The notes: a model not told the origin generated them from the sequence alone. DNA of 64,000 bases from an uncultured Candidatus Melainabacteria bacterium (GCA_949902595.1 CATLDC010000001.1:412761-476760), one strand, 5' to 3'; positions 50,635-58,820 are shown, numbered from the stretch's first letter. Program-made: numbers and translations.

Positions 50635-53451
50635 TTATTCACTCACTGCATCAAAACAATCAGAACAAATCGTCTCATGCCCTGAATGCTCGCCAAGCTT
50701 CCTGAACTTCCAGCAGCGCTCACATTTTTCACCCTCTGCTTTTGTTACCCAGACAGTGATGTTGTTTTCTGTGTATTCACTCAAAACACCCTCCGGAGCT
50801 GTGTCTGAAACGTAAGCCTGTGATGTGATGAAAATGTCTGCCAAGTCAGCTTCATTTGATTTTAATATCTCACTGTCAGCTGATTTTACATAAACAGCTA
50901 CCTCAAGCGAGCTTCCAACCTGCTTTTCAGCCCTCAATGGCTCGATTGCACGGGTGACAACCTCTCTTGTTTTCAGAATTTTTGTGAAATCCTCCTCAAG
51001 CTGCGGGTTGTTCCATTCCGGCTTCACTTCAACCCAGTCCGCAAGCAGGATGCTCTCTAAACCGCCTCTCTGCGCCTCCGGAGTGTTCTGCCAGATATCC
51101 TCTGCCTGGTGCGGCATAACAGGAGTAAGTATTCTTACAAGCACCTGCAATGTTTCGTAAAGCACTGTCTGACAAGCGCGTCTTGAAACCGATTTCTTGC
51201 CGGCTGTGTAAAGCCTGTCTTTTACAATGTCCAGATAAAACGCACTCAAATCAACCGCTGCAAAGTTTTGCAAACACTGGAAGTACTTGTAAAACTCGTA
51301 GTTCTCAAACGCTTCTGTTACCTCTGCTACAACCTTGTTGAGCTTGTGAAGCGCGAACCTGTCAATCGGCTTGAGCTCGTCATATTTTACGTAATCCTTT
51401 TCAGGGTCAAAGTCAAAAATGTTTCCGAGGAGGAATCTCGCTGTGTTTCTGGTCTTCTTGAAAATTTCAGCAAGCTGCTTGATTATGTTGTCACCGATTT
51501 TGGTGTCGTTTCTGTAATCAACAGACGCTGCCCAAAGCCTCAAAATATCAGCACCGTAATTCTTGATGATGTCATCCGGCCTGATGTAATTCCCGAGCGA
51601 CTTGGACATCTTTCTTCCGTCCTCGCCAAATACAAACCCGTGTGTAAGCACTGATTTATATGGCGCCTTGCCCTGTACAGCCATTGAGGTCAGTAAAGAC
51701 GACTGGAACCAGCCTCTGTGCTGGTCAGAACCCTCAAGATACAATTCAACAGGCGTATGACCTAACTCATCTGAACGCTTCTCAACAACAGCCTTCCACG
51801 TTACACCGGAATCAAACCAAACGTCCATGATGTCCTTTTCCTTGCCAAAATGTTTTTTACCGCACTTAGGACAAACAAAACCTGCTGGTAAAAGCTCTTC
51901 GGCTGTGTGTTTAACCCACGCGTCAGAAGATTCTTTTTCAAAAATCTTTGCAACATTCTCGATTGTTTCGTCTGTTACAATAACCTCTCCGCAATCCTCG
52001 CAGAAGAATACCGGAATCGGTACACCCCACGCTCTCTGACGTGAAATACACCAGTCAGAACGGCCTTCAACCATGTTCGAAATTCTTGCTTCGCCGCTTG
52101 CCGGAATCCATTTTACTCCCTTGATTGCCTCAAGAGTCTCTGCCCTGAATTTGTCTACCTTGACAAACCACTGCGGAGTCGCTCTGTAAATAACAGGGTT
52201 TTTACATCTCCAACAATGCGGATATGAGTGGTTAATGTCAGAAGCTGCAAGCAAAGCCCCGCAAGCCTGAAGCTTTTCTATTACGATTTTGTTTCCTTTG
52301 TAATAAGGCACACCCTCTAAATCCTTGTCACCAACGATTTCTGTCCAGCAACCCTTGCTGTCAAGCGGTGAAAATACCTCAATGTTATACTTGTTTCCGA
52401 CTTCGTAGTCCTCAAGCCCGTGCCCCGGTGCCGTGTGTACAGAACCAGTGCCGGCGTCAAGCGTAACGTGCTCGCCTAAGATAATCGGTGATTTTCTGTC
52501 GTACAAAGGATGCTTTGTGTTCAAGAGCTCTAAATCAGCGCCCTTAACTGAGCCTAAAACCTTGATGTCTTTTTCTTCCCAGCCAACGCCCTCAAGGAAA
52601 GAAGCCAATAAGCCCTGTGCAATCACATAAATGTCACCCTTGTAATCAAAGAATGTGTACTCATATCTCGGGTGCATGCTGATTGCCATGTTTGAAGGAA
52701 TCGTCCAAGGAGTTGTTGTCCAGATAACGGCATAAATGCAGCTAAGCGGCTGGGCAGCCAGGCAGCTAAGCTTTTCCCGAAGCTGGGATGAACTATCTTC
52801 ATCAAACTTAAATCTTACGTAAATCGAAGTCGAAGTGTGGTCTGCGTACTCAACCTCTGCTTCTGCAAGCGCGGTCTCGCAAGATGCGCACCAGTAAACA
52901 GGCTTAAGCCCTTTTTCAATGTAGCCCTTTTTGTACATCTCGCCGAAAACTCTGACCTGCTCTGCTTCAAATTCAGGATTGATGGTCAAATAAGGGTGCT
53001 CCCAATCGCCCCATACGCCCAAACGCTTGAACTCGGATTCCTGCCCCTTAAGATTCTTATGCGCAAACTCCCTGCACTTTTCTCTAAGCTCAGCCGGAGT
53101 CAAAGCCTCGCGACCGCCCTTGATGTTTTTTACAACAGCGTTCTCAATCGGAAGCCCGTGTCCGTCATAGCCCGGAACATAAGGCGCGTAAAATCCTGAC
53201 ATTGATTTGTATTTTATCAAAATGTCTTTCAAAATCTTGTTCAAAGCTGTTCCGACGTGGATTTTTTCAGAACTCAAATATGGAGGCCCGTCATGTAAAA
53301 TAAACTTATTTGCTTTGTCTCTTTGTGCAATGTTCTTTTCGTAAATCTTATTTTCAGCCCAGAACTTCTGCGTTTCGGGCTCTTTCTTTGTTGCATTTGC
53401 TCTCATCTCAAGCGTTGTCTTAGGCAAATTCAGCGTTTCTTTATATTCCAT
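50635..53451 (-). CDS. ileS: Isoleucyl-tRNA synthetase, with variant HIGH motif
   Basis: IleS charges tRNA-Ile and edits valine. The 938-residue enzyme has the class I catalytic core, a CP1 editing domain (GTGSVHTAPGHGLEDY), the KMSKS loop (GRKMSKSLGNYIRP), an anticodon-binding domain and a C-terminal zinc finger (CERCWKF ... CSDCF). The HIGH signature reads HVGT at residues 65-68 (DGPPYLSSEKIHVGTALNK), so the last histidine is threonine. It is preceded by a loop one residue longer than the usual PPYANGDIHIGH. It starts one base after the stop of the symporter gene, in the same transcript. Confidence 0.95.
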   Translation of the reverse strand: MEYKETLNLPKTTLEMRANATKKEPETQKFWAENKIYEKNIAQRDKANKFILHDGPPYLSSEKIHVGTALNKILKDILIKYKSMSGFYAPYVPGYDGHGLPIENAVVKNIKGGREALTPAELREKCREFAHKNLKGQESEFKRLGVWGDWEHPYLTINPEFEAEQVRVFGEMYKKGYIEKGLKPVYWCASCETALAEAEVEYADHTSTSIYVRFKFDEDSSSQLREKLSCLAAQPLSCIYAVIWTTTPWTIPSNMAISMHPRYEYTFFDYKGDIYVIAQGLLASFLEGVGWEEKDIKVLGSVKGADLELLNTKHPLYDRKSPIILGEHVTLDAGTGSVHTAPGHGLEDYEVGNKYNIEVFSPLDSKGCWTEIVGDKDLEGVPYYKGNKIVIEKLQACGALLAASDINHSYPHCWRCKNPVIYRATPQWFVKVDKFRAETLEAIKGVKWIPASGEARISNMVEGRSDWCISRQRAWGVPIPVFFCEDCGEVIVTDETIENVAKIFEKESSDAWVKHTAEELLPAGFVCPKCGKKHFGKEKDIMDVWFDSGVTWKAVVEKRSDELGHTPVELYLEGSDQHRGWFQSSLLTSMAVQGKAPYKSVLTHGFVFGEDGRKMSKSLGNYIRPDDIIKNYGADILRLWAASVDYRNDTKIGDNIIKQLAEIFKKTRNTARFLLGNIFDFDPEKDYVKYDELKPIDRFALHKLNKVVAEVTEAFENYEFYKYFQCLQNFAAVDLSAFYLDIVKDRLYTAGKKSVSRRACQTVLYETLQVLVRILTPVMPHQAEDIWQNTPEAQRGGLESILLADWVEVKPEWNNPQLEEDFTKILKTREVVTRAIEPLRAEKQVGSSLEVAVYVKSADSEILKSNEADLADIFITSQAYVSDTAPEGVLSEYTENNITVWVTKAEGEKCERCWKFRKLGEHSGHETICSDCFDAVSE

Positions 53452-53452
53452 C

Positions 53453-54784
53453 TTATACCTCTACCTCAATTTTATCCGTAACAAAATCTTTCTGAAAACT
53501 AACGTCATGCTTGATCTTCGTAAGCGTGTTAGTCCTTAAATTCTTCATCTTTATAAACTCTGCCATCCTGTTGTAGTCAAACGCGTTTTCCCATCTTGCA
53601 ATAACAACCGTCGCAACACAGTTTCCAATCAGGTTGACTGCAGTCCTTCCCATGTCAAGAATCTGGTCAATACCTAAAAGCACTGCAACACCTACAATCG
53701 GGATGTTAAAACTCGTTAGCGTTCCTGCAAGAACAATGATTGACGCTCTTGGAACACCCGCAACACCCTTGCTTGTAAGCATAAGCGCAAACATGATTAC
53801 AAGCTGCTGCTCTAATGTCAAATGGATTCCGACAAGCTGGGTCGAAAACAAAACAGCCATTGCAAGATACAAAGTCGAACCGTCAAGGTTGAATGTGTAA
53901 CCGGTAGGCATAACAAACCCCACGATTGATTTCGGAACCCCGAATCTCTCCATGATTGACATTGCCTTTGGTAAAGCTGCCTCTGAACTTGCGGTTGTGA
54001 AGGTTAATAAAGCAGGCTCCTGAATCGCTTTGATCAACGCCCTTACAGAGATTTTTACAATCTTGCAGGCAATAATCAGAACAAGCGCAACAAAAACCGC
54101 GAGCGCTACATATAAAGATAAAATAATTTTTCCGTAATTGTATAAAATAGAAATCCCGTTGGAGCCGACTGTGTAAGCAATCGCCCCGAAAATCCCCATT
54201 GGAGCAAAGAACATAACGTATTCCGTAAACTTGAACATGATTTTTGCAACCGAGTTTAAGATATCAACAACAGGCTGGGCTTTTTTCCCAACCGCGCAAA
54301 TCGCAAGCGCAAAGAAAATGCTGAATACAACGATTTGCAGCAAATTCCCTTCTGCCATTGACTGGAAAATACTTGTCGGGAAAAGACTTAATAAAAGCTC
54401 ACCAAACGAGTTGTGATGAGTCGTGGAAGCCATTTCCACGATTCTTGTAAGCCCAGTGTGGTCAGAAGCAATGTTGCCCATCCCTTCGCCCGGCTTGAAA
54501 ATGTTTGCAAACCCGAGCCCGATAAACAATGCGAGCGTTGTAACGATTTCAAAATATGCAATCGTTTTGATTCCGAGCCTTCCGAGACTCTTGACATCGC
54601 CGTGACCGGCAATCCCGACAACAAGCGTTGCAAATAGGAGAGGTGCAATAATCATTTTGACCATTCTTAAGAAGATTTCAGCGAGCACATGAGTTTTTAC
54701 TGCAAACTCCGGAAAAGCCCAGCCTGCAAGTACTCCTAAAAATAGTGCTATAAATATTGCTATAGTTAATCGTGATTGTTTCAA
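53453..54784 (-). CDS. Dicarboxylate/amino acid:cation symporter (DAACS)
   Basis: The 443-residue membrane protein is of the GltP/DctA family. It shows an N-terminal helix (IAIFIALFLGVLAGWAF), the serine-rich re-entrant loop FTTASSEAALPKAM, the FNLDGSTLYLAM substrate motif, TSKGVAGVPRAS and the DMGRTAVNLIGN ion-site motif. It imports glutamate, aspartate or C4-dicarboxylates with sodium or protons; I cannot tell which. It is the first gene of a two-gene transcript with ileS. Confidence 0.93.
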   Translation of the reverse strand: MKQSRLTIAIFIALFLGVLAGWAFPEFAVKTHVLAEIFLRMVKMIIAPLLFATLVVGIAGHGDVKSLGRLGIKTIAYFEIVTTLALFIGLGFANIFKPGEGMGNIASDHTGLTRIVEMASTTHHNSFGELLLSLFPTSIFQSMAEGNLLQIVVFSIFFALAICAVGKKAQPVVDILNSVAKIMFKFTEYVMFFAPMGIFGAIAYTVGSNGISILYNYGKIILSLYVALAVFVALVLIIACKIVKISVRALIKAIQEPALLTFTTASSEAALPKAMSIMERFGVPKSIVGFVMPTGYTFNLDGSTLYLAMAVLFSTQLVGIHLTLEQQLVIMFALMLTSKGVAGVPRASIIVLAGTLTSFNIPIVGVAVLLGIDQILDMGRTAVNLIGNCVATVVIARWENAFDYNRMAEFIKMKNLRTNTLTKIKHDVSFQKDFVTDKIEVEV

Positions 54785-54850
54785 AATCTTTTCCCTTTTT
54801 CTAGCCGGAATTGCTCCCGAAAAGATTCTATCACAAACAGTGCAAAATAA

Positions 54851-55183
54851 CTAATTTTTTGCTTCCAGATAAGCGTCAATCATTTTGTTGAAATACTTCA
54901 AATCCTTGAGCTTAGCTTTTGCGAGCTTCGAGCGTATTTCTTTTTTGAGCTCCGCCTCGGTCTTTTCGTACCTGAAATCAAATAATTGCCAAGCCTCGCA
55001 TTTTAGAGCCTCGATGATTTTGTTGATGTTTTCCTGACGCGGAAAACGGGAACCGGTCTCCATTCTTGAAAGAGACATCTCTTCTACATCAATCATTTCA
55101 GACAATTGAGCCTGTGTTAATCCGCTCTGTTTTCTTAGCGTTTTTATTCTGTGACCTAATATTTTGGCAATATCAAATTTCAT
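54851..55183 (-). CDS. XRE-family HTH regulator
   Basis: The 110-residue protein (from MKFDIAKILGHRIKTLR) has an HTH domain at about 8-65 (SGLTQAQLSEMIDVEEMSLSR ... ENINKIIEAL). A charged linker and a terminal helix (LKYFNKMIDAYLEAKN) follow. I start at ATG 55183 because TATTAT lies exactly 6 nt upstream with TTTTGA 17 nt before it; a longer frame begins with TTG. It is divergent from the double-HTH gene, so it may control that promoter. Confidence 0.85.
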   Translation of the reverse strand: MKFDIAKILGHRIKTLRKQSGLTQAQLSEMIDVEEMSLSRMETGSRFPRQENINKIIEALKCEAWQLFDFRYEKTEAELKKEIRSKLAKAKLKDLKYFNKMIDAYLEAKN

Positions 55184-55189
55184 ATAGTC

Positions 55190-55218
55190 ATAATAGGTAT
55201 ATTTTGCATGTTTCAAAA
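55190..55218 (-). promoter_or_regulatory. Leaderless promoter of the XRE gene
   Basis: On the minus strand: TTTTGA (55218-55213), 17 nt, TATTAT (55195-55190), then 6 nt to the ATG at 55183. Confidence 0.5.
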
Positions 55219-55270
55219 TAGCCCTTTTGGTATATCATGTTAACAATTCAAGACAGAAAGAGCTATTTAA

Positions 55271-55789
55271 ATGACATACCTTATACAATACTTTGATTTA
55301 TCTTATCAACACAAAATAAAAGTCCTCAAAACACAGGAAGACCTGTTGTTTCTTCTAGCCACCGGAAAGACGCTGAAACAGATTGCGATTGAAACAAACA
55401 AAACTTACAACAATATCAAAAAAAGAACGCAGGCGCTTTACAAAAAATTCGAAGTGACAAACCGGAGTGATTTGATTGCAAAAGCGATTTCTTGCCGGAT
55501 TCTGATAAACGAGGATGTGCATAGGCGGTTCAAAAAACGATTCATTAAACCTGAAAAACTTACAAAATCCGGCTCCTGTTCAGAACTAACCGAGCGTGAA
55601 ATGCAATATCTTAAACTCGCTGCAGCCGGTAAAACGCAAAAAGAAATAATTCAAATTATGGATTTGTGCAGCACCTACACAGCCCAATATATTCGCGGAT
55701 GTATCTGTGCCAAATTAAATAGTAAAAATCTTGCACAAGCTGTTTGTCAAATGCACGAATTGGAAAATGCATTAAAACTCGAGGTATAA
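55271..55789 (+). CDS. Protein with two LuxR-type HTH domains
   Basis: The 172-residue protein appears to consist of two GerE/LuxR helix-turn-helix units and little else. The first is at about 25-75 (LLATGKTLKQIAIETNKTYNNIKKRTQALYKKF is the region, with key residues G-K-T, N-I-K and L). The second is at about 106-165, with the classic entry SELTEREMQYLKLAAAGKTQ. There is no receiver or ligand-binding domain. It may bind DNA on its own with four recognition helices per dimer. It lies between two XRE genes. Confidence 0.72.
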   Translation: MTYLIQYFDLSYQHKIKVLKTQEDLLFLLATGKTLKQIAIETNKTYNNIKKRTQALYKKFEVTNRSDLIAKAISCRILINEDVHRRFKKRFIKPEKLTKSGSCSELTEREMQYLKLAAAGKTQKEIIQIMDLCSTYTAQYIRGCICAKLNSKNLAQAVCQMHELENALKLEV

Positions 55790-55977
55790 ATATTACCCGT
55801 TCTGGTTTGTGATGAAAGCGGGGGTAAATGTGTGTTGGTGATGTTTTTAGCGATTTGTTTTTAGAAATTTCTATAACTTTTTTATTTGTCTTATCGGGAT
55901 ATTTTTCGAGTTGGACACGAAGTTATAGTTTTCCACGACAATGGATGATGGTAAAAACATCGGCTATTCTATCTATT

Positions 55978-56304
55978 ATGGATAGTTTTTTAAAGAAATT
56001 CGGAAAACAAATAAAAGTTTACAGAGAAATGCGCGGATACACCCAAGAACAGTTGGCAGAGAAAGTTAATGTTGCTACAACAACTATCAGTGCATGGGAA
56101 ACTGGAAAATTCTTTCTTGAATATCCTTCAATTCTCAAACTTTGCGATGCTTTAGAAATTACTGTTGAGGATTTATTTTGTTTTGCTTCCGAATCCAGTT
56201 TAAAAAACAATTCTGTTATCAATGAAATTATCAACCTACTCAAGCAGCACTCTCCTGCAAAACAAAAACAATTTCTTGAAATCCTTAAAACTTTTGAGTT
56301 ATAA
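55978..56304 (+). CDS. XRE-family HTH regulator
   Basis: The 108-residue protein begins MDSFLKKFGKQIKVYREMRG and has an HTH domain at about 8-65 (YTQEQLAEKVNVATTTISAW ... ILKLCDALEI). A short linker and a terminal helix (KQKQFLEILKTFEL) follow. A longer frame from 55828 adds 50 residues, but TATTCT lies 7 nt before the ATG at 55978 and HTH domains of this type normally start near here. The 188-nt stretch before it holds no other gene I can support. Confidence 0.78.
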   Translation: MDSFLKKFGKQIKVYREMRGYTQEQLAEKVNVATTTISAWETGKFFLEYPSILKLCDALEITVEDLFCFASESSLKNNSVINEIINLLKQHSPAKQKQFLEILKTFEL

Positions 56305-56305
56305 T
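56276..56305 (+). promoter_or_regulatory. Promoter of ychF
   Basis: TTGAAA (56276-56281), 18 nt, TATAAT (56300-56305), overlapping the end of the XRE gene. The leader carries AAAGGA ahead of the ychF ATG. Confidence 0.6.
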
Positions 56306-56339
56306 CAAACATAATATTTTAGTTTGAAAGGATTTATTT

Positions 56340-57437
56340 ATGCTAAGAGCCGGAATCGTGGGATTACCTAACGTTGGGAAATCAACTTTGTTTAATGCTT
56401 TGACCGCAACAAAAAACGCGCAGAGCGCTAATTACCCGTTTTGTACAATTGAGCCGAATGTCGGCGTGGTGACTGTGCCGGACGAGAGGTTGCAGGTGCT
56501 TTCTGATTTGTGCAAAGCAAAAGAAATTATCCCTACAGTTATTGAGTTTGTTGACATTGCGGGTCTTGTAAAGGGCGCAAGTCAAGGCGAAGGGCTTGGA
56601 AACCAGTTTTTGCACAATATAAGAGAAGTTGACGCGATTATACAGGTCGTAAGATGTTTTGACGACGAGAACACAATCCACGTAGCAGGCAAGGTTGACC
56701 CGATTTCGGATATTGAGATTATTAACACAGAACTCGCGCTCGCTGACTTGGCTTCTGTTGAAAGACGCGCCCAGAGAATCGCCAAGCAGGTTAAATCCGG
56801 TGACAAGGAGGCGGTTGTTGAGAACGGTGCGCTTGAAAAGTTGAACAACCTGCTTCAGGAAGGCAAGTTTATAAATGTGAAGGAGCACTTCACGGATGAT
56901 GAAATTGAAGCAATCAAACCGCTAAACCTAATGTCCGTAAAGCCGGTCATCTACTGCGCTAACGTATCAGAGTTTGACCTTAAGGATGGTAACGAGTACT
57001 CCAAACGGGTTGAGGAGTACGCAAAGACTCACGGGGCGCAGACTGTAATTATTTGTGCAAGGATTGAGGAAGAGCTTGTTGACCTTGGTGAAGAGGGTGC
57101 AAAGGAGTACTTAGAGGAGCTCGGAATCTCTGACAGCGGCATTAACAGGATGATTAAGTCTGTTTACGACTTGTTAAACCTTATCACATTCATAACAGCA
57201 GGTGAAAAAGAGGTTCACGCTTGGACAATCACCAGAGGCACGAAGGCTCCGCAGGCTGCAGGTGTAATCCATACAGACTTTGAAAAGGGATTTATCAGGG
57301 CAGAAGTCACTGCGTACAAGGATTTTGCAGAGAACGGGTCTTACACAGCCTGCAAAGACAAGGGTGTTACAAGGCTTGAGGGCAAAGACTACGTGATGCA
57401 GGACGGAGACATTGTTCATTTCCGTTTCGCAGTTTAG
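56340..57437 (+). CDS. ychF: Redox-responsive ATPase/GTPase YchF (OLA1 family)
   Basis: The 365-residue P-loop NTPase has G1 GLPNVGKSTLFN, the YPFCTIEPNVGVV switch I region, G3 DIAGLVKGASQGEGLGNQFL and a variant base-recognition motif (CANVSE, in place of NKxD) that favours ATP. A helical insert and a C-terminal TGS domain (HAWTITRGTKAPQAAGVIH) follow. YchF binds ribosomes and takes part in stress responses. It has full family length. Its stop overlaps the convergent small gene by 4 nt. Confidence 0.95.
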   Translation: MLRAGIVGLPNVGKSTLFNALTATKNAQSANYPFCTIEPNVGVVTVPDERLQVLSDLCKAKEIIPTVIEFVDIAGLVKGASQGEGLGNQFLHNIREVDAIIQVVRCFDDENTIHVAGKVDPISDIEIINTELALADLASVERRAQRIAKQVKSGDKEAVVENGALEKLNNLLQEGKFINVKEHFTDDEIEAIKPLNLMSVKPVIYCANVSEFDLKDGNEYSKRVEEYAKTHGAQTVIICARIEEELVDLGEEGAKEYLEELGISDSGINRMIKSVYDLLNLITFITAGEKEVHAWTITRGTKAPQAAGVIHTDFEKGFIRAEVTAYKDFAENGSYTACKDKGVTRLEGKDYVMQDGDIVHFRFAV

Positions 57438-57721
57438 GCTTGTTTTGCAGAGTTTATAACCCAGCCGTCAGAGCGGAAGTGGGCGTAATTGTTTTTGCCG
57501 ATGTATTTTTCTGCCTCGCGGCTTCCTGATTTCAGCCAGGAATCAAGTATCCGGAGTGCTTTTGTGATTAAGTCATCTCCGTATTTTTGGACAAGTGCGC
57601 TGTGTTGTTCCGGTGTTAGGACAACAAGTTCAATCTCAGGCAAGGTGACTTTTATGGACAAATCTGCCTTTGGTCTTCCGCCTTTTTGGCCGTTCAATAT
57701 ACTAGCGAGTGCTCTAGTCAT
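57434..57721 (-). CDS. Small unknown protein, mobile-element type
   Basis: The 95-residue product begins MTRALASILNGQKGGRPKAD. A GGRPK-type basic N-terminus is followed by a strand (IELVVLTPEQHSALVQKYG), a helix (TKALRILDSWLKSG) and an aromatic tail NNYAHFRSDGWVIN. I have seen this combination in small genes of phages and integrated elements, but its function is not known to me. AGGAG precedes the ATG. It overlaps the upstream Cys-rich gene by 8 nt, so both are one transcript, divergent from a CI-like repressor. Confidence 0.7.
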   Translation of the reverse strand: MTRALASILNGQKGGRPKADLSIKVTLPEIELVVLTPEQHSALVQKYGDDLITKALRILDSWLKSGSREAEKYIGKNNYAHFRSDGWVINSAKQA

Positions 57722-57929
57722 AAAAATTCTCCTCTTCCGGTGCGCCAATTTTGCGAACTAGTTCAATAACTGTTTCTTTCATCTTACATTTTCCGATTCT
57801 GTCTTTAAAATATAGTTTATGCAAATTGCACTTAGAGCACTGGCAGCCTATGTTGTAGCAATCTACGGCTGTCGGTGTCCAGCTTTTTGAAATTGTTTCA
57901 CTACATGATACATTGTATCTGTATATCAT
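57714..57929 (-). CDS. Small Cys-rich protein, mobile-element type
   Basis: The 71-residue product begins MIYRYNVSCSETISKSWTPT and has a cysteine pattern CYNIGCQCSKCNLH plus a later C (GKCKMKETV), suggesting a zinc-binding knuckle. It ends LVRKIGAPEEENFYD. Function unknown. AAAGGA lies just before the ATG at 57929. It is the first gene of a two-gene transcript with the GGRPK protein, and its promoter abuts the operator at 58027-58059. Confidence 0.68.
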   Translation of the reverse strand: MIYRYNVSCSETISKSWTPTAVDCYNIGCQCSKCNLHKLYFKDRIGKCKMKETVIELVRKIGAPEEENFYD

Positions 57930-57978
57930 TTTCCTTTTTAAACCTCTTCCCAACTGATAATAAGATAATAAAAGACTC

Positions 57979-58012
57979 TTGACATAATGGAAGATATATG
58001 ATTAAATATCAA
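57979..58012. promoter_or_regulatory. Overlapping divergent promoters
   Basis: Plus strand: TTGACA (57979-57984), 17 nt, TTAAAT (58002-58007), reading towards the repressor gene. Minus strand: TTGATA (58012-58007), 17 nt, CATTAT (57989-57984), reading towards the two small genes. The two promoters share the same DNA. Confidence 0.5.
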
Positions 58013-58026
58013 ATATCGACTTACAT

Positions 58027-58059
58027 CTTGTAAGATATTGTAAGACAATATCTTACAAG
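58027..58059. promoter_or_regulatory. Perfect 15-bp inverted repeat, probable operator
   Basis: CTTGTAAGATATTGT (58027-58041) and ACAATATCTTACAAG (58045-58059) are exact reverse complements around AAG. Within it the unit TTGTAAGA occurs twice as a direct repeat 10 bp apart (58028, 58038) and once inverted (58051-58058). It lies between the CI-like repressor gene and its divergent partners, so it is probably the repressor's binding site. In RNA it would form a strong hairpin in the repressor's 5' leader. Confidence 0.8.
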
Positions 58060-58092
58060 TGTCAAGTATTAATTTTCAAAAATGGTGAAACG

Positions 58093-58707
58093 ATGAAACT
58101 TGATGAATTAATATCTATAGTGTCTAACCATATAGACTCAGCCATCAACCAGTCCATGCTTGCGGAGTGTTTGGGGATAACGCGTCAGACGGTGAGCAAC
58201 CGGATTAAGAACGAGAGTGAAGTTACTGTGAGCGAGCTTAAGCGTGTTGAGGAGTTTTTCGGAGTGAATTTATTCGGTGTGAATGGTTCTGACGAGACGA
58301 TATTTATAGATTATTATGTGGACGCGTTTGCGAGTTGCGGTCATGGAAACATCGTGTTTTCCACGGACAAAATCAAGCTTCCGTTTGCGACATCGATGAT
58401 TGCGGGGTTTTCCAAGTCAAAGCAGTATTCAATGATTAACGCGACGGGAAACAGCATGTCACCGACCATTGACAACGGTGACCGGCTAATTGTTGAGCAC
58501 TGGCGCGGGGAGCAGATTCAGGACAACAAGATTTACGTTTTCTGTTACAACAACGAGTTTTTTGTTAAGCGCCTGTCAAAGAATCTTGACGAGGTGATTA
58601 TAAAGTCTGACAATCCGGAATACAGGGTGCGCACGATTAACGGAAAAGCGCTCTCTGATTTGATTCTGATTGGGAAGATTGTTGCGATGGTTAAGCAGTT
58701 GAATTAG
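58093..58707 (+). CDS. CI/LexA-like repressor with S24 peptidase domain
   Basis: The 204-residue protein has an N-terminal HTH (about 18-56; MLAECLGITRQTVSNRIKNE). A C-terminal S24 peptidase-like domain carries the catalytic serine at S121 (GNSMSPTIDNGD) and lysine at K159 (FFVKRLSKN). Such proteins repress and, when activated, cleave themselves. The hinge (DAFASCGHG) lacks the usual Ala-Gly cleavage pair, so self-cleavage is uncertain. It is divergent from two small mobile-element-type genes across a perfect palindrome, which looks like a minimal prophage-style switch. Confidence 0.88.
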   Translation: MKLDELISIVSNHIDSAINQSMLAECLGITRQTVSNRIKNESEVTVSELKRVEEFFGVNLFGVNGSDETIFIDYYVDAFASCGHGNIVFSTDKIKLPFATSMIAGFSKSKQYSMINATGNSMSPTIDNGDRLIVEHWRGEQIQDNKIYVFCYNNEFFVKRLSKNLDEVIIKSDNPEYRVRTINGKALSDLILIGKIVAMVKQLN

Positions 58708-58716
58708 CTGTCCCCC

Positions 58717-58759
58717 TCATCAGGGCTCCGCCCGGCTTCTCCCACACCGGGGAGAAGCG
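58717..58759. repeat. GC-rich repeat-like hairpin after the repressor gene
   Basis: GCTTCTCCC (58735-58743) and GGGAGAAGC (58750-58758) pair around a 6-nt loop, preceded by CCCTCATCAGGGCTCCGCCC. It is much richer in GC than its surroundings and starts about 10 nt after a stop codon. It resembles the REP-like elements in placement but not in sequence, so it is probably a second repeat family. Confidence 0.55.
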
Positions 58760-58785
58760 CCAGGCCCGTATTTTTCAGCAGAACA

Positions 58786-58815
58786 TTGACTTTATCCAAA
58801 ATTTGGCGTTAAATT
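58786..58815 (+). promoter_or_regulatory. Promoter of trkA
   Basis: TTGACT (58786-58791) then TTAAAT at 17 nt (58809-58814) or TAAATT at 18 nt. The -10 box ends 5-6 nt before the ATG at 58821, again a leaderless layout. Confidence 0.55.
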
Positions 58816-58820
58816 ATCCT

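Noticed and set aside
53452..54850. T-box riboswitch controlling ileS
   Set aside because: ileS follows the symporter gene by one base and there is no leader with T-box motifs upstream of either gene.
55828..55977. Hydrophobic N-terminal extension of the XRE regulator
   Set aside because: The HTH family starts near 55978, a -10-like box lies 7 nt before that ATG, and the extension has no family match.
57434..58707. Complete prophage
   Set aside because: Only a repressor and two small genes are present, with no integrase, packaging, structural or lysis genes and housekeeping genes on both sides.
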